Below, piece by piece: positions 1 through 7,528 of a stretch of 64,000 nucleotides of DNA; positions within the stretch are counted from its first letter, which is position 1; the number at the start of each line of letters is the position of its first letter. Source of the stretch: Nocardioides panacis (GTDB lineage: Bacteria; Actinomycetota; Actinomycetes; Propionibacteriales; Nocardioidaceae); NCBI RefSeq assembly GCF_019039255.1, contig NZ_CP077062.1, positions 1,922,001-1,986,000 on the forward strand, written 5' to 3'. Under the pieces are notes generated by a model. That model was not told the origin of the DNA and did no database searches. It saw only the letters and a list, made by a program, of their open reading frames with translations. The position numbers and the translations under genes were made by a program.

Positions 1-1282
1 CGCGGTTCACGCACAGCACGGTGAGCGCCCCGGCCTGCTCGTCCCAGGTGGCCACCGCGTCCAGGACGGGTACGTCGTCGTGGTCGGCGGTCGAGTGCCG
101 GCGCACGCGCGGCTCCACGCGAAGCACCTCACCGCGCGCGTAGCGGCTGGCCTGCGCGAACGGGTGGAAGATCGTCTGCCGCCAGGCACCGCCGTCGGCA
201 CGGGTCATGATCGGCGCGATGACGTTGACGAGCTGGGCCTGGCAGGCGATGCCGACCCGGTCACAGTGCCGCAGCAGGGTGATCAGCAGCGAGCCGACCA
301 CCACCGCGTCGGTGACGTCGTAGACGTCCTCGATCAGGGCCGGGTCCTCGTCGTCGTACGCCAGTCCGTCCTGCCCGGCGAAGCGGGACTGGTGCCACAC
401 GTTCCACTCGTCGACGGACAGCCGCAGCCGCCGCTGGGAGCGGACCCGGGCCCCGACGTGGTCGGCGGTGGCGACCACGGTGCGGATCATGTGCTCGAGG
501 TCGAGCGAGCTGGCCAGGAAGCTGGCGCGGTCGGTGACGTGCGGGTCGTAGTAGGTGTGCAGGGACACGTAGTCGACGAGGTCGTAGCACTCCTCCAGCA
601 TCGTGGCCTCCCACGCGCCGAAGGTCGGCATCGCGCTGTTGGAGCTGCCGCAGGCGACCAGCTCGATGCGCGGGTCGACCATCCGCATGGCCCGAGCCGT
701 CTCGGCGGCGAGCCGACCGTACTCGTGGGCGGTCTTGTGACCCACCTGCCAGGGGCCGTCGAGCTCGTTGCCCAGGCACCAGGTCCGGACGTCGTGGGGT
801 TCCTTGGTGCCGTTGGCCCGACGCAGGTCCGACAGCTCGGTGCCTCCGGGGTGGTTGCAGTACTCCAGCAGGTCCACCGCCTCCTGCACCCCGCGGGTGC
901 CGAGGTTCACCGCGAGGATCGGCTCCAGGCCGACCCGCTCCGCCCAGCGGGCGAACTCGTCGACGCCGACCTCGTTCGTCTCGACCCGGCGCCAGGCGAG
1001 GTCGAGGCGGCGCGGCCGCTCCGCGACCGGACCGATCCCGTCCTCCCAGCGGTAGCCGGAGACGAAGTTGCCGCCCGGGTAGCGCGCCGCGGTCGGGCCG
1101 AGCTCGCGCACCAGGTCGGCCACGTCCGAGCGGAACCCGTCGGCGTCGGCGGTGGGGTGGGACGGCTCGTAGATGCCGGTGTAGACGCTGCGGCCCATGT
1201 GCTCCACGAACGTGCCGTAGAGCCGGGGGTCCACGGTGCCGATTCGGAAGGAAGCGTCAATTGTGACGGAGGCCACATGCAT
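1..1282 (-). CDS. abfA: Alpha-N-arabinofuranosidase, GH51 (C-terminus cut by window edge)
   Basis: This enzyme removes alpha-L-arabinofuranosyl residues from arabinan or arabinoxylan fragments, probably in the cytoplasm because no signal peptide is present. Reading down from ATG at 1282, the frame stays open for 427 codons to the window edge, so the C-terminal beta domain is cut. The acid/base Glu lies near residue 173 in WCLGNELDGPW and the nucleophile Glu near residue 292 in LSVDEWNVWH; ACQAQLVNVIAPIM and WRQTIFHPF are further family signatures. It is divergent from a LacI-type regulator with a perfect inverted repeat between them, which suggests sugar-induced control. GH51 is well supported; the exact substrate is not. 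Confidence 0.93.
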   Translation of the reverse strand, partial: MHVASVTIDASFRIGTVDPRLYGTFVEHMGRSVYTGIYEPSHPTADADGFRSDVADLVRELGPTAARYPGGNFVSGYRWEDGIGPVAERPRRLDLAWRRVETNEVGVDEFARWAERVGLEPILAVNLGTRGVQEAVDLLEYCNHPGGTELSDLRRANGTKEPHDVRTWCLGNELDGPWQVGHKTAHEYGRLAAETARAMRMVDPRIELVACGSSNSAMPTFGAWEATMLEECYDLVDYVSLHTYYDPHVTDRASFLASSLDLEHMIRTVVATADHVGARVRSQRRLRLSVDEWNVWHQSRFAGQDGLAYDDEDPALIEDVYDVTDAVVVGSLLITLLRHCDRVGIACQAQLVNVIAPIMTRADGGAWRQTIFHPFAQASRYARGEVLRVEPRVRRHSTADHDDVPVLDAVATWDEQAGALTVLCVNR

Positions 1283-1300
1283 CCCATATTTGTAGCGTAG

Positions 1301-1318
1301 GTTTACATCGTTGTAAAC
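1301..1318. promoter_or_regulatory. Perfect inverted repeat, probable LacI-family operator
   Basis: GTTTACA-TCGT-TGTAAAC is a 7-4-7 palindrome lying 18 bases upstream of the arabinofuranosidase start and 53 bases upstream of the LacI gene. Size, symmetry and placement between divergent genes fit a LacI-family operator that would control both. The binding protein is inferred from position only. Confidence 0.7.
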
Positions 1319-1322
1319 CCAC

Positions 1323-1340
1323 GGCCCACTACCGTGGGCC
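1323..1340. promoter_or_regulatory. Second 7-4-7 inverted repeat in the abfA-lacI gap
   Basis: GGCCCAC-TACC-GTGGGCC is a GC-rich palindrome with the same 7-4-7 geometry, centred 22 bases from the first repeat, about two helical turns. It could be a second, weaker operator or a hairpin in the regulator's leader; the sequence alone does not decide. Confidence 0.4.
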
Positions 1341-1371
1341 CGTCCACCCCTCTCGATGCCCTGGGAGCCAC

Positions 1372-2385
1372 ATGCGGGTCCGGCTGCGCGACGTCGCGGA
1401 GCACGCCGGTGTCTCGGTCAAGACGGTCAGCAACGTCGTCAACGGGTACGTGCACGTCTCCCCCGCCATGCGGGAGAAGGTCCAGGCCGCGCTCGAGGAG
1501 CTCAACTACCGGGCGAACCTGTCGGCGCGGTCGCTGCGCCGGGGTCGCTCGGGGCTGATCGCGCTCGCGGTGCCGGCCCTCGACATGCCGTACTTCGCGG
1601 AGCTGACCCGCTTCGTCGTGCAGGAGGCAGAGCTGCTCGGGTGGACGGTCCTGGTCGACCAGACCGACGGCCTGCGCGAGCGGGAGCAGGTGGTGGCCAC
1701 GGGCCTCCGCAGCCACCTCATCGACGGGCTGATCCTGAGTCCCGTCGCGATGGACTACGCCGAGCTCAGCGCGGTCCGCGACGAGACCCCGATGGTGCTG
1801 CTCGGGGAGAAGATCGGCGGGGCCGACATCGACCACGTGGCGTTCGACAACGTCGCGGCGGCCCGGGTCGCCACCGAGCACCTGCTCTCGCTGGGCCGCA
1901 CCCGGGTGGCGGCCATCGGCTACCAGGCAGGGGTGGTCGCCCGGTCCGGGGTCGCGGAGGTCCGGCGCACGGGCTACGAGCAGGCCCTCGCGGCGGCCGG
2001 CCTGCCGGTGCGAGCCTCGCTCACCCGCACGGTGGCGGGCTTCCAGCGGCTAGAGGGCGCCCGCGCGATGGACTCCCTGCTGGCGGAGCGCCCGGACGCG
2101 GTGCTCTGCTTCAACGACCAGCTCGCGCTCGGTGCCCTGCGGGCCCTGGCGGTCGCCGGCGTGCCGGTCCCCGACGAGGTCGCGGTCATCGGCATCGACG
2201 ACATCGAGGACGGACGGTTCTCCTCGCCCACCCTCAGCACGATCGCCCCCGACAAGGCCGCCGTCGCCCGGGAAGCGGTACGCCTCCTGCACCACCGCCT
2301 GGGCGGACCCGCCGCGCCCAGTCGTGAGGTCAGTGTGGGCTTCGAGCTGGTGGCCCGTGAGTCGACGCTGGGCCGACGGGGCTGA
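1372..2385 (+). CDS. LacI-family transcriptional regulator
   Basis: A 337-residue repressor with an N-terminal LacI helix-turn-helix (RLRDVAEHAGVSVKTVSNVV, residues 4-23, with hinge-helix sequence around residues 50-56) followed by a periplasmic-binding-protein-like sugar domain to the C-terminus. ATG at 1372 follows GGGAG by four bases. Divergence from the arabinofuranosidase and the palindromes between them suggest it represses that gene, and possibly itself, until an arabinose-type ligand binds. Length is normal for the family. The ligand is inferred from context. Confidence 0.92.
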   Translation: MRVRLRDVAEHAGVSVKTVSNVVNGYVHVSPAMREKVQAALEELNYRANLSARSLRRGRSGLIALAVPALDMPYFAELTRFVVQEAELLGWTVLVDQTDGLREREQVVATGLRSHLIDGLILSPVAMDYAELSAVRDETPMVLLGEKIGGADIDHVAFDNVAAARVATEHLLSLGRTRVAAIGYQAGVVARSGVAEVRRTGYEQALAAAGLPVRASLTRTVAGFQRLEGARAMDSLLAERPDAVLCFNDQLALGALRALAVAGVPVPDEVAVIGIDDIEDGRFSSPTLSTIAPDKAAVAREAVRLLHHRLGGPAAPSREVSVGFELVARESTLGRRG

Positions 2386-2524
2386 CACCGGACCCGGGCG
2401 GGTGGGCTCGTTCTCACCGCCGACGTGCCGGACCCGGCGGAGGGAGTGAGAAACAGGCGCCCGGGCACAGGGTCCGAAGGCATCGATTTCCGCGCCCACC
2501 GTCGAACGCTCGGAGAACCCGCCG

Positions 2525-3841
2525 ATGAAGGCATGGCCAGTGAAGTACGCCCGCCAGTCCCGCCAGGGCCAGGACCCTGACGTCGACGGAGAACGACGGG
2601 CAGGGCTCCCGACGGTTCCTGTCGAGCGCCCCGACGCGACGGCAGCACCTGAGCCGGAGCCGGCTCCGGTGCCGGTCGCCGACCAGATCGCCGAGGCGGA
2701 CCAGGAGACCGAGCAGCTGGTCGAGGACCACGTCCGCGGAAACGTCGACGACGTCGCGGTGAACACCCTGGGTGCACCGCTGAACCGGCGTTCACCGTTC
2801 TACCTCGGACTCATGGCGGGGCTGGGCCTGCTCGTGTCCTACGGTCTCGTGCACATGCTCCTCGAGCTGACCCAGATCCTCACCTTCATCCTGGTGTCGC
2901 TGTTCCTGGCGCTCGGTCTCGAGCCGCTGGTGTCCCGTCTCGTGCACCGGGGACTCCGGCGCGGCTGGGCGGTGGTCGTGGTCATGCTCGCGCTGCTCAC
3001 CGTCCTGGCCTTCATCGGGTGGATGGTCGTGCCCACGTTCGTGCAGCAGATCGGCAGCCTCGTCGAGAAGACCCCCGGATACCTCAGCGACCTCCAGCAC
3101 AACCGGCTCGTCGAGCGGCTCGACAGCCGGTTCCACGTCGTGGAACGAGCCCAGGCCCGTGCGACCTCCAGCATCAGCGCGAGCACCCTCACCTCGGTGC
3201 TGGGTGGGGTGCTGGGAGCCGGCAAGGCGCTGGTCGACGGCGTCGTCGCCGTGGTCACCGTGCTGGTCCTGACGTTGTACCTGATGGCCGCGCTCCCCTC
3301 GGTCAAGACGGCCTGCTACAAGCTCGTGCCGCACGGGAGGCGGGTCCGGGTGGTGTACCTCGGGGAGGAGATCTCCCGACGCGTCGGCGGCTACGTCCTG
3401 GGGCAGACGGCGGTGGCCACCGTCAACGGGGTCCTCACGTGGATCATGCTCATGGTGCTGGGACTGCCGTTTCCCGCGGTGCTGGCGGTGCTGGCCGGGC
3501 TGCTGGCCCTCGTCCCCATCATCGGTACCGTCATCGGCGGCGTCGTCATCACGCTGGTGGCGCTCTCGGCCGGCTGGAGCACCGCCCTGCTCGCGCTGGG
3601 CTACTACATCGCCTACCACGTCTTCGAGGCCTACGTGCTCTCACCGCGGATCATGCACCACGCCGTCGACGTTCCCGCCGTGGTCACCATCGTGGCGGTC
3701 CTGGCCGGTGGTGCCCTGCTGGGGGTGGTCGGGGCCCTCATCGCGATCCCGGTCGCCGCGGGGCTGGCACTGATCTACGACCAGGTGCTCGTGCCGCGCC
3801 AGCAGGGCCTCACCGCCTCGGCTGCCTCGGACGCGCACTGA
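2525..3841 (+). CDS. AI-2E family transporter (PerM/YdiK-type permease)
   Basis: A 438-residue membrane protein whose first 80 residues are charged, Pro/Glu-rich and probably cytoplasmic, followed by paired hydrophobic helices near residues 95-130 and 145-170, a soluble middle segment, and a C-terminal block of helices from about residue 235 to 430. This is the layout of the AI-2E transporter family, whose members are proposed exporters or ion antiporters; the name does not prove autoinducer transport. GGAGAA precedes the ATG by eight bases. The neighbours give no functional hint. Confidence 0.87.
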   Translation: MKAWPVKYARQSRQGQDPDVDGERRAGLPTVPVERPDATAAPEPEPAPVPVADQIAEADQETEQLVEDHVRGNVDDVAVNTLGAPLNRRSPFYLGLMAGLGLLVSYGLVHMLLELTQILTFILVSLFLALGLEPLVSRLVHRGLRRGWAVVVVMLALLTVLAFIGWMVVPTFVQQIGSLVEKTPGYLSDLQHNRLVERLDSRFHVVERAQARATSSISASTLTSVLGGVLGAGKALVDGVVAVVTVLVLTLYLMAALPSVKTACYKLVPHGRRVRVVYLGEEISRRVGGYVLGQTAVATVNGVLTWIMLMVLGLPFPAVLAVLAGLLALVPIIGTVIGGVVITLVALSAGWSTALLALGYYIAYHVFEAYVLSPRIMHHAVDVPAVVTIVAVLAGGALLGVVGALIAIPVAAGLALIYDQVLVPRQQGLTASAASDAH

Positions 3842-3887
3842 CCGGCGGCGTACGGCTGAGCGGCTCCACCCGTCCCGCCCGATCGCC

Positions 3888-3912
3888 GTTTGTGCGCCGG
3901 CTCCCGGGGTAG
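3888..3912 (+). promoter_or_regulatory. Sigma-F/B-like promoter (GTTT-N15-GGGTAG)
   Basis: GTTT at 3888-3891 and GGGTAG at 3907-3912 are 15 bases apart. This matches the -35/-10 pattern of the actinobacterial general-stress sigma factors SigF and SigB (GTTT/GGTT, 14-17 bases, GGGTA). It lies about 50 bases before the small gene at 3965, so that gene is likely stress-induced. The regulon is inferred. Confidence 0.6.
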
Positions 3913-3964
3913 GACCTCGCCAGCCAGTTCACCCGGACCCTGTGGATCAGGTTGAGGAGACGTC

Positions 3965-4177
3965 ATGACCTGCGCACGCTGCGGAGCCACCGTCCTGGAC
4001 CGCATGAGGCACCTCGCGTGGCACGCGAGGAACGACGATCCGGACAACCGCCTCGCGGAGCCCACGGGCACCCGCGGCGCCGCCGAGACGACAGCCCCGC
4101 GGACCAGGACGGCCGAGGCCGCGCTCTCCACCACCGCGCTGGCGCCGGAGCACGAGCGCGGTCACGACGAGCCCTAG
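3965..4177 (+). CDS. Small C2H2-like zinc-finger protein
   Basis: A 70-residue protein with a strong ribosome binding site (GAGGAG six bases before ATG). The first 20 residues hold C3-x2-C6-x9-H16-x3-H20, the spacing of a short C2H2 zinc finger; the rest is Ala/Thr/Glu-rich and probably disordered. I know similar tiny finger proteins in actinobacteria but no assigned function. The stress-type promoter immediately upstream suggests a general-stress role. Codon usage matches neighbouring genes, supporting a real gene. Confidence 0.65.
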   Translation: MTCARCGATVLDRMRHLAWHARNDDPDNRLAEPTGTRGAAETTAPRTRTAEAALSTTALAPEHERGHDEP

Positions 4178-4228
4178 GGCAACGAGCACGAGGCCCGGGT
4201 CGTCCGGCGGGGCGCACCGGTCGCGTCG

Positions 4229-5197
4229 TCAGTCGGCGTCCTGGGTCTCGCCGCGGCTCTCGCGCAGCGCACGACCCCTGTCGACGTCCTTCTGCCGCTT
4301 GCCCCGTTGCTTCTCGAGGTTGCGGTCGTCGCGGGGTGGCAGCTGCACGGTCTCCTCGGCAGCGATGCCGGCCTGCAGCTCGCGGCCGCGCTCGATCTCG
4401 GCGTCGAGCTCGGCGCCGAAGAGCAGGACCAGGTTGGTGATCCACAGCCAGAGCAGGAACACCACGACCCCGGCGAGGGAGCCATAGGTCTTGTTGTAGG
4501 AGGAGAAGTGGGCGACGTAGAAACCGAAGAGCGCCGTGGCGAGCACCAGCACGACGATGGCGACGAGGGCGCCGATGCTGACCCACCGGAACTTCGGCTG
4601 CTTGATGTTGGGGGTCGCCCAGTAGAGGATCGCGACCACCAGCACCACGACCAGGAGCATCACCGGCCACTTGGCGATGTTCCACACGGTGATCGCGGTG
4701 GAACCGATGCCGATTGCGTCGCCGACGGCGGAGGCGGCCGGCCCGGTCAGCACCAGCGCGAGCAGGACGGCCGCCACCAGCAGCAGCTCGACCAGCGTGA
4801 CGAGCAGCTGGACCGGGCGGAGCTTCCACACCGGACGCCCCTCGCCGACCTCGTACATGCGGTTCATGGCCCGGCTGAACGCGCCGACGTAGCCCGACGC
4901 CGACCACAGCGCGGTCGCCAGTCCCACCACGAAGGCGATGCCGGCCGCCTGTGGCTGGCCGGCCAGGGACGTCAGGGTCGGCTCGAGCGTCTTGGCCGCC
5001 GATCCGGCACCGACCTGCCGGAGCACGTCCAGCAAGGCGGTGACCGTCTTCGGGCCCTGGCCGAACAGCCCGATGAGCGAGACCAACGCGATGAACGCGG
5101 GGAACATCGCCAGCACGGCGTAGTAGGTCAGCGCCGCCGCGAGGTCGGTGCACTGGTCCTGGGAGAACTCCCGGGCCGTCTTGCGGGCGACGTACAC
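4229..5197 (-). CDS. YihY/BrkB-family membrane protein (N-terminus out of frame at a G8 run)
   Basis: A conserved inner-membrane protein with about six helices and the hallmark stretch DQCTDLAAALTYYAVL at the start of the readable frame, followed by a charged Arg/Glu/Lys-rich C-terminal tail. The function of the family is not settled, although it was once annotated as ribonuclease BN. GTG at 5197 is only the first start in this frame. The likely true start is ATG at 5295, which overlaps the stop of the DUF3618 gene (ATGA). From there the frame encodes about 30 polar residues (MTSSTSTDRTDAP and on) and joins this one if the G run at 5221-5228 had nine rather than eight bases. Confidence 0.9.
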   Translation of the reverse strand: MYVARKTAREFSQDQCTDLAAALTYYAVLAMFPAFIALVSLIGLFGQGPKTVTALLDVLRQVGAGSAAKTLEPTLTSLAGQPQAAGIAFVVGLATALWSASGYVGAFSRAMNRMYEVGEGRPVWKLRPVQLLVTLVELLLVAAVLLALVLTGPAASAVGDAIGIGSTAITVWNIAKWPVMLLVVVLVVAILYWATPNIKQPKFRWVSIGALVAIVVLVLATALFGFYVAHFSSYNKTYGSLAGVVVFLLWLWITNLVLLFGAELDAEIERGRELQAGIAAEETVQLPPRDDRNLEKQRGKRQKDVDRGRALRESRGETQDAD

Positions 5198-5291
5198 CCA
5201 CGAGGGCTTCTTGATGTCTCGGGGGGGGAGTCGGGCTTGGCGTCGTCCTCGGGGTGCGGCGCGTCGGTCCGGTCGGTGCTGGTGGAGGACG

Positions 5292-5660
5292 TCATCGTCC
5301 CCGCCTCCGGACGAGCACCACGGCGACCCCGACTGCCACGACCAGCGCGGCCGCTCCCGCGCCGCCTGCGAGCACGGCCGGGGTCGGCTTGCCCTCGTCG
5401 GTGGTGGCGGCGGCCTTGCCGTCGCGCGCCCAGTCCGCGACCTGTGCGCGGGCGGCGACCGTCCGGTCCTTCAGCCTCAGCCTGGTCGTGGCCACCTTCT
5501 CCTTCGCCCGGGACTTGACGTCGAGCTTGGCGGTCAGCGCGTCGACGGTCTCGCCGAGCTGCTCCCGGGTGTGCTCGATGTCGGCCTGGAGCTCGGGGAC
5601 GGTCGGCTTCTCGTCCGCTCCGGCGGGGGCCGGGCCTGGGGCGTTGTCCGGTGTGCTCAT
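5292..5660 (-). CDS. DUF3618 domain-containing membrane protein
   Basis: A 122-residue protein with the DUF3618 signature around residues 23-55 (ELQADIEHTREQLGETVDAL, then KLDVKSRAKEK) and one C-terminal hydrophobic helix ending in VLVRRRGR, so the coiled amphipathic N-terminus probably faces the cytoplasm. It is coupled by ATGA overlaps to the holin-like gene upstream and to the BrkB gene downstream. DUF3618 proteins usually sit with holin-like and YtxH-like small membrane proteins in actinobacteria; their function is unknown. Confidence 0.9.
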   Translation of the reverse strand: MSTPDNAPGPAPAGADEKPTVPELQADIEHTREQLGETVDALTAKLDVKSRAKEKVATTRLRLKDRTVAARAQVADWARDGKAAATTDEGKPTPAVLAGGAGAAALVVAVGVAVVLVRRRGR

Positions 5661-5896
5661 GCGCGCGAACCTCCCTTGACGGTGGCGAGCAGGGTGCCGC
5701 CGCCGTACAGCGCGACCACGCCGGCGCCGCCGAACAGTCCGACGCCCAGGCCGGCCTTCTGCGCCTTCTGGCTCATCTCGGCCTGCGCCAGCCTGATCTC
5801 GCTGCGGATCAGCTCGGTCGACTGCTGGGTGAGCCTGCCGATCAGCTCACCGGTCGCCGGCTCGGGGGTGTGGACAGTCGGGTCCTGACGGCTCAT
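5657..5896 (-). CDS. Short phage-holin-family (Holin-X) membrane protein
   Basis: A 79-residue protein starting at ATG 5896 that matches the first half of actinobacterial holin-superfamily III proteins: ELIGRLTQQSTELIRSEIRL, then one hydrophobic segment (GLGVGLFGGAGVVALYGGG). Relatives are roughly 130-140 residues with a second helix and a charged tail. Here the protein ends at ATVKGGSRA and the Shine-Dalgarno of the next gene lies in its last codons, so the second half appears deleted. These proteins are usually chromosomal envelope proteins rather than lysis holins. Start and stop both overlap neighbours by ATGA. Confidence 0.75.
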   Translation of the reverse strand: MSRQDPTVHTPEPATGELIGRLTQQSTELIRSEIRLAQAEMSQKAQKAGLGVGLFGGAGVVALYGGGTLLATVKGGSRA

Positions 5897-6022
5897 GCCG
5901 GCCCACCACCCGGTGCCGTGGTGACCGGCGAGGTCGCCGGGATCTGCTCGGAGCGCTCGCGACCGTCGCGGGTCCCGAGGACGGAGCCGGCAGCGCCGGC
6001 GAGCAACGTCAGCTTCTTCCAT
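5894..6022 (-). pseudogene. YtxH-like small membrane protein, frame broken after ATG
   Basis: Downstream of GGAGG and ATG at 6022, the frame one base over reads KKLTLLAGAAGSVLGTRDGR, which resembles the conserved N-terminus of small actinobacterial membrane proteins (KKLTLLAGAAxGYVLGxRAGRERYEQ). It ends with TGA overlapping the ATG of the holin-like gene, as expected for a coupled operon. The ATG itself is out of frame by one base (ATGG instead of ATG), and this frame has no start of its own. The C-terminal part is also shorter than in relatives. It is either a base-call problem or a decaying gene. Confidence 0.5.
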
Positions 6023-6146
6023 GGTTCCTCCGTTCGGTCCGCGAGCGGACCCGGTCAAAGGGGGCGGTTCCCCGCGTCGGCGGGGCGGCGCCGAGGCGCT
6101 GGTTCTCGTCATCGGTCACGCCGCACCAGCGGGGGTGCCCACACCC

Positions 6147-6180
6147 TTACGCCGTAAACCTGCTCGTCTTACGTTGTAAG
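6147..6180. promoter_or_regulatory. Two TTAC-N3-GTAA palindromes, probable TetR operators
   Basis: TTACGCCGTAA at 6147-6157 and CTTACGTTGTAAG at 6168-6180 are two copies of one palindrome, offset by 22 bases, or two helical turns. They lie in the gap between the TetR gene and the divergent membrane cassette. The geometry suits two repressor dimers on the same face of DNA. The partner protein is inferred from adjacency. Confidence 0.7.
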
Positions 6181-6251
6181 TCGGCGGTGGCACCGGCGCC
6201 CGGCGGCCGTGACGGGGCTGGATGTGTACGCTCGCCGCGGAAGGGGGCCCG

Positions 6252-7025
6252 ATGCCCGACGAACCTCGCGACGTCCACACCGACGCCGACGCGGACCTGG
6301 TGGCCGGCCGCGAACCGCCGTCGACGCGGCAGCCGCTGGACCGCGCCCGCATCGTGGCCGCAGCCATCTCCTACATCGACGAGTTCGGGCTGCCGGGACT
6401 CTCCATGCGCCGGCTGGGCGGGATGCTCGGCGTGGAGGCGATGTCGCTCTACCGCTACGTCCCCGGTCGCGAGAACCTGCTGGACGCCGTCGTCGGCTCC
6501 GTCCTCGACGAGATGGCCGTGGACGAGGAGGTGCTCGACGCGCCGCGCGACGGCTGGCAGGACTTCCTGCAGAGGCTCGCCCACGGGGTGCGCCGGGTGG
6601 CCCTCGCCCACCCGCGGGCGTTCCCGCTGGTCGCCTCACGCCCGACCGAGGCGCCGTGGCTCCGGCCGCCGCTGCGCAGTCTCGACACCGTCGAGACGTT
6701 CCTGCGCGGGCTCATCGAGGAAGGCTTCACCGACGACGCCGCGGTCGCCGCCTATCGGGCCTTCACCAGCTTCTTGCTCGGTCACCTGCTGCTGGAGGTC
6801 TCGACCTACGGCGCCGACGTCGGGCCCCTGGACGTGATCGACGACGCGGAACCCCGCAACGAGCGGCCCCTGGACCACCCCACCGTCCAGAGGCTCAGCG
6901 CGGCACTCGGCGAGGACCACGCCGCGACGGAGTTCGAGGAGGCGCTGGAGAACCTGCTCGACCGCATCGCGCTCGTGCAGTCCGAGAGCGCGCCCGGTGG
7001 TGTCGCCGGTCCGGACCGGGGCTGA
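6252..7025 (+). CDS. TetR/AcrR-family transcriptional regulator
   Basis: A 257-residue regulator with a TetR helix-turn-helix at about residues 38-75 (RARIVAAAISYIDEFGLPGL, then MRRLGGMLGVEAMSLYRYV) and a larger C-terminal ligand domain of the tetracycline-repressor C-terminal type. ATG at 6252 follows GGAAGGGGG; an upstream GTG at 6222 is possible but lacks a binding site. Two TTAC-N3-GTAA palindromes upstream indicate autoregulation and perhaps control of the divergent membrane cassette. The gene ends about 15 bases from the broken end of a dehydrogenase remnant, suggesting a rearrangement junction there. Confidence 0.9.
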   Translation: MPDEPRDVHTDADADLVAGREPPSTRQPLDRARIVAAAISYIDEFGLPGLSMRRLGGMLGVEAMSLYRYVPGRENLLDAVVGSVLDEMAVDEEVLDAPRDGWQDFLQRLAHGVRRVALAHPRAFPLVASRPTEAPWLRPPLRSLDTVETFLRGLIEEGFTDDAAVAAYRAFTSFLLGHLLLEVSTYGADVGPLDVIDDAEPRNERPLDHPTVQRLSAALGEDHAATEFEEALENLLDRIALVQSESAPGGVAGPDRG

Positions 7026-7040
7026 CCCGCACGAAGGGCA

Positions 7041-7528
7041 CTTGAGGGCGTGCAGCACGCCGTTGACCGCCAGCTTCATCGCGGCGCCCGTCCCGACCGG
7101 ACCGAGGTGCACCACGCGCCGGGCCATCAAGTCGTGCACCGGGCGGGCCCGGTCGAGGGCGTCCGCGTCCCCGCGGGCCATCACGACCAGGCCGCCGGAC
7201 TCGACGGTCGAGACGCTGCCGCTGACCGGGGTGTCGAGCGGCGCGGCGCCGGAGTCGTGAGCCTGCCCAGCGAGCCCGCGCACCGTGGCCGGGGCGACGG
7301 TGCTGGCGTCGCAGACCACTGCGCCGGCCCGCAGTCCGGCCAGGACCCCGTCCGCACCGTCGTACGCCGCGACCCGCGGGCTGCCCGCGCCGAGCAGTCG
7401 TGCGTGTCCGCGACCTGCTCGGCCTTGCTGCGGGTGCGGTTGTGCACGACCACCGGGAAGCCCGCGCCGCGGATCCGGCCCACCATCGCGGCGCCCATCC
7501 GCCCGGTGCCGACCACCGCGACGATCAC
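7041..7528 (-). pseudogene. Remnant of an NAD-binding 3-hydroxyisobutyrate dehydrogenase-like enzyme
   Basis: From GTG at 7528, which overlaps the SDR stop, the frame encodes a Rossmann start (VIVAVVGTGRMGAAMVGRIR). It is lost near 7415 and a different frame resumes with DGVLAGLRAGAVVCDAS and DTPVSGSV, signatures of the 6-phosphogluconate/3-hydroxyisobutyrate dehydrogenase family. About 30 residues are missing between the pieces. The sequence stops at KLAVNGVLHALK, before the all-helical C-terminal domain, where the convergent TetR gene begins. Internal deletion plus missing second domain mean this is a real remnant, once the last gene of the operon. Confidence 0.8.

Noticed and set aside
80-1300. 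Long plus-strand open frame opposite the arabinofuranosidase
   Set aside because: Its translation is low-complexity (Val/Asp/Arg/Gly) and it is antisense to a protein with a clear GH51 active site.
2792-3619. Minus-strand open frame opposite the AI-2E permease
   Set aside because: It is composed of Asp/His/Gln/Arg repeats typical of antisense reading of hydrophobic codons.
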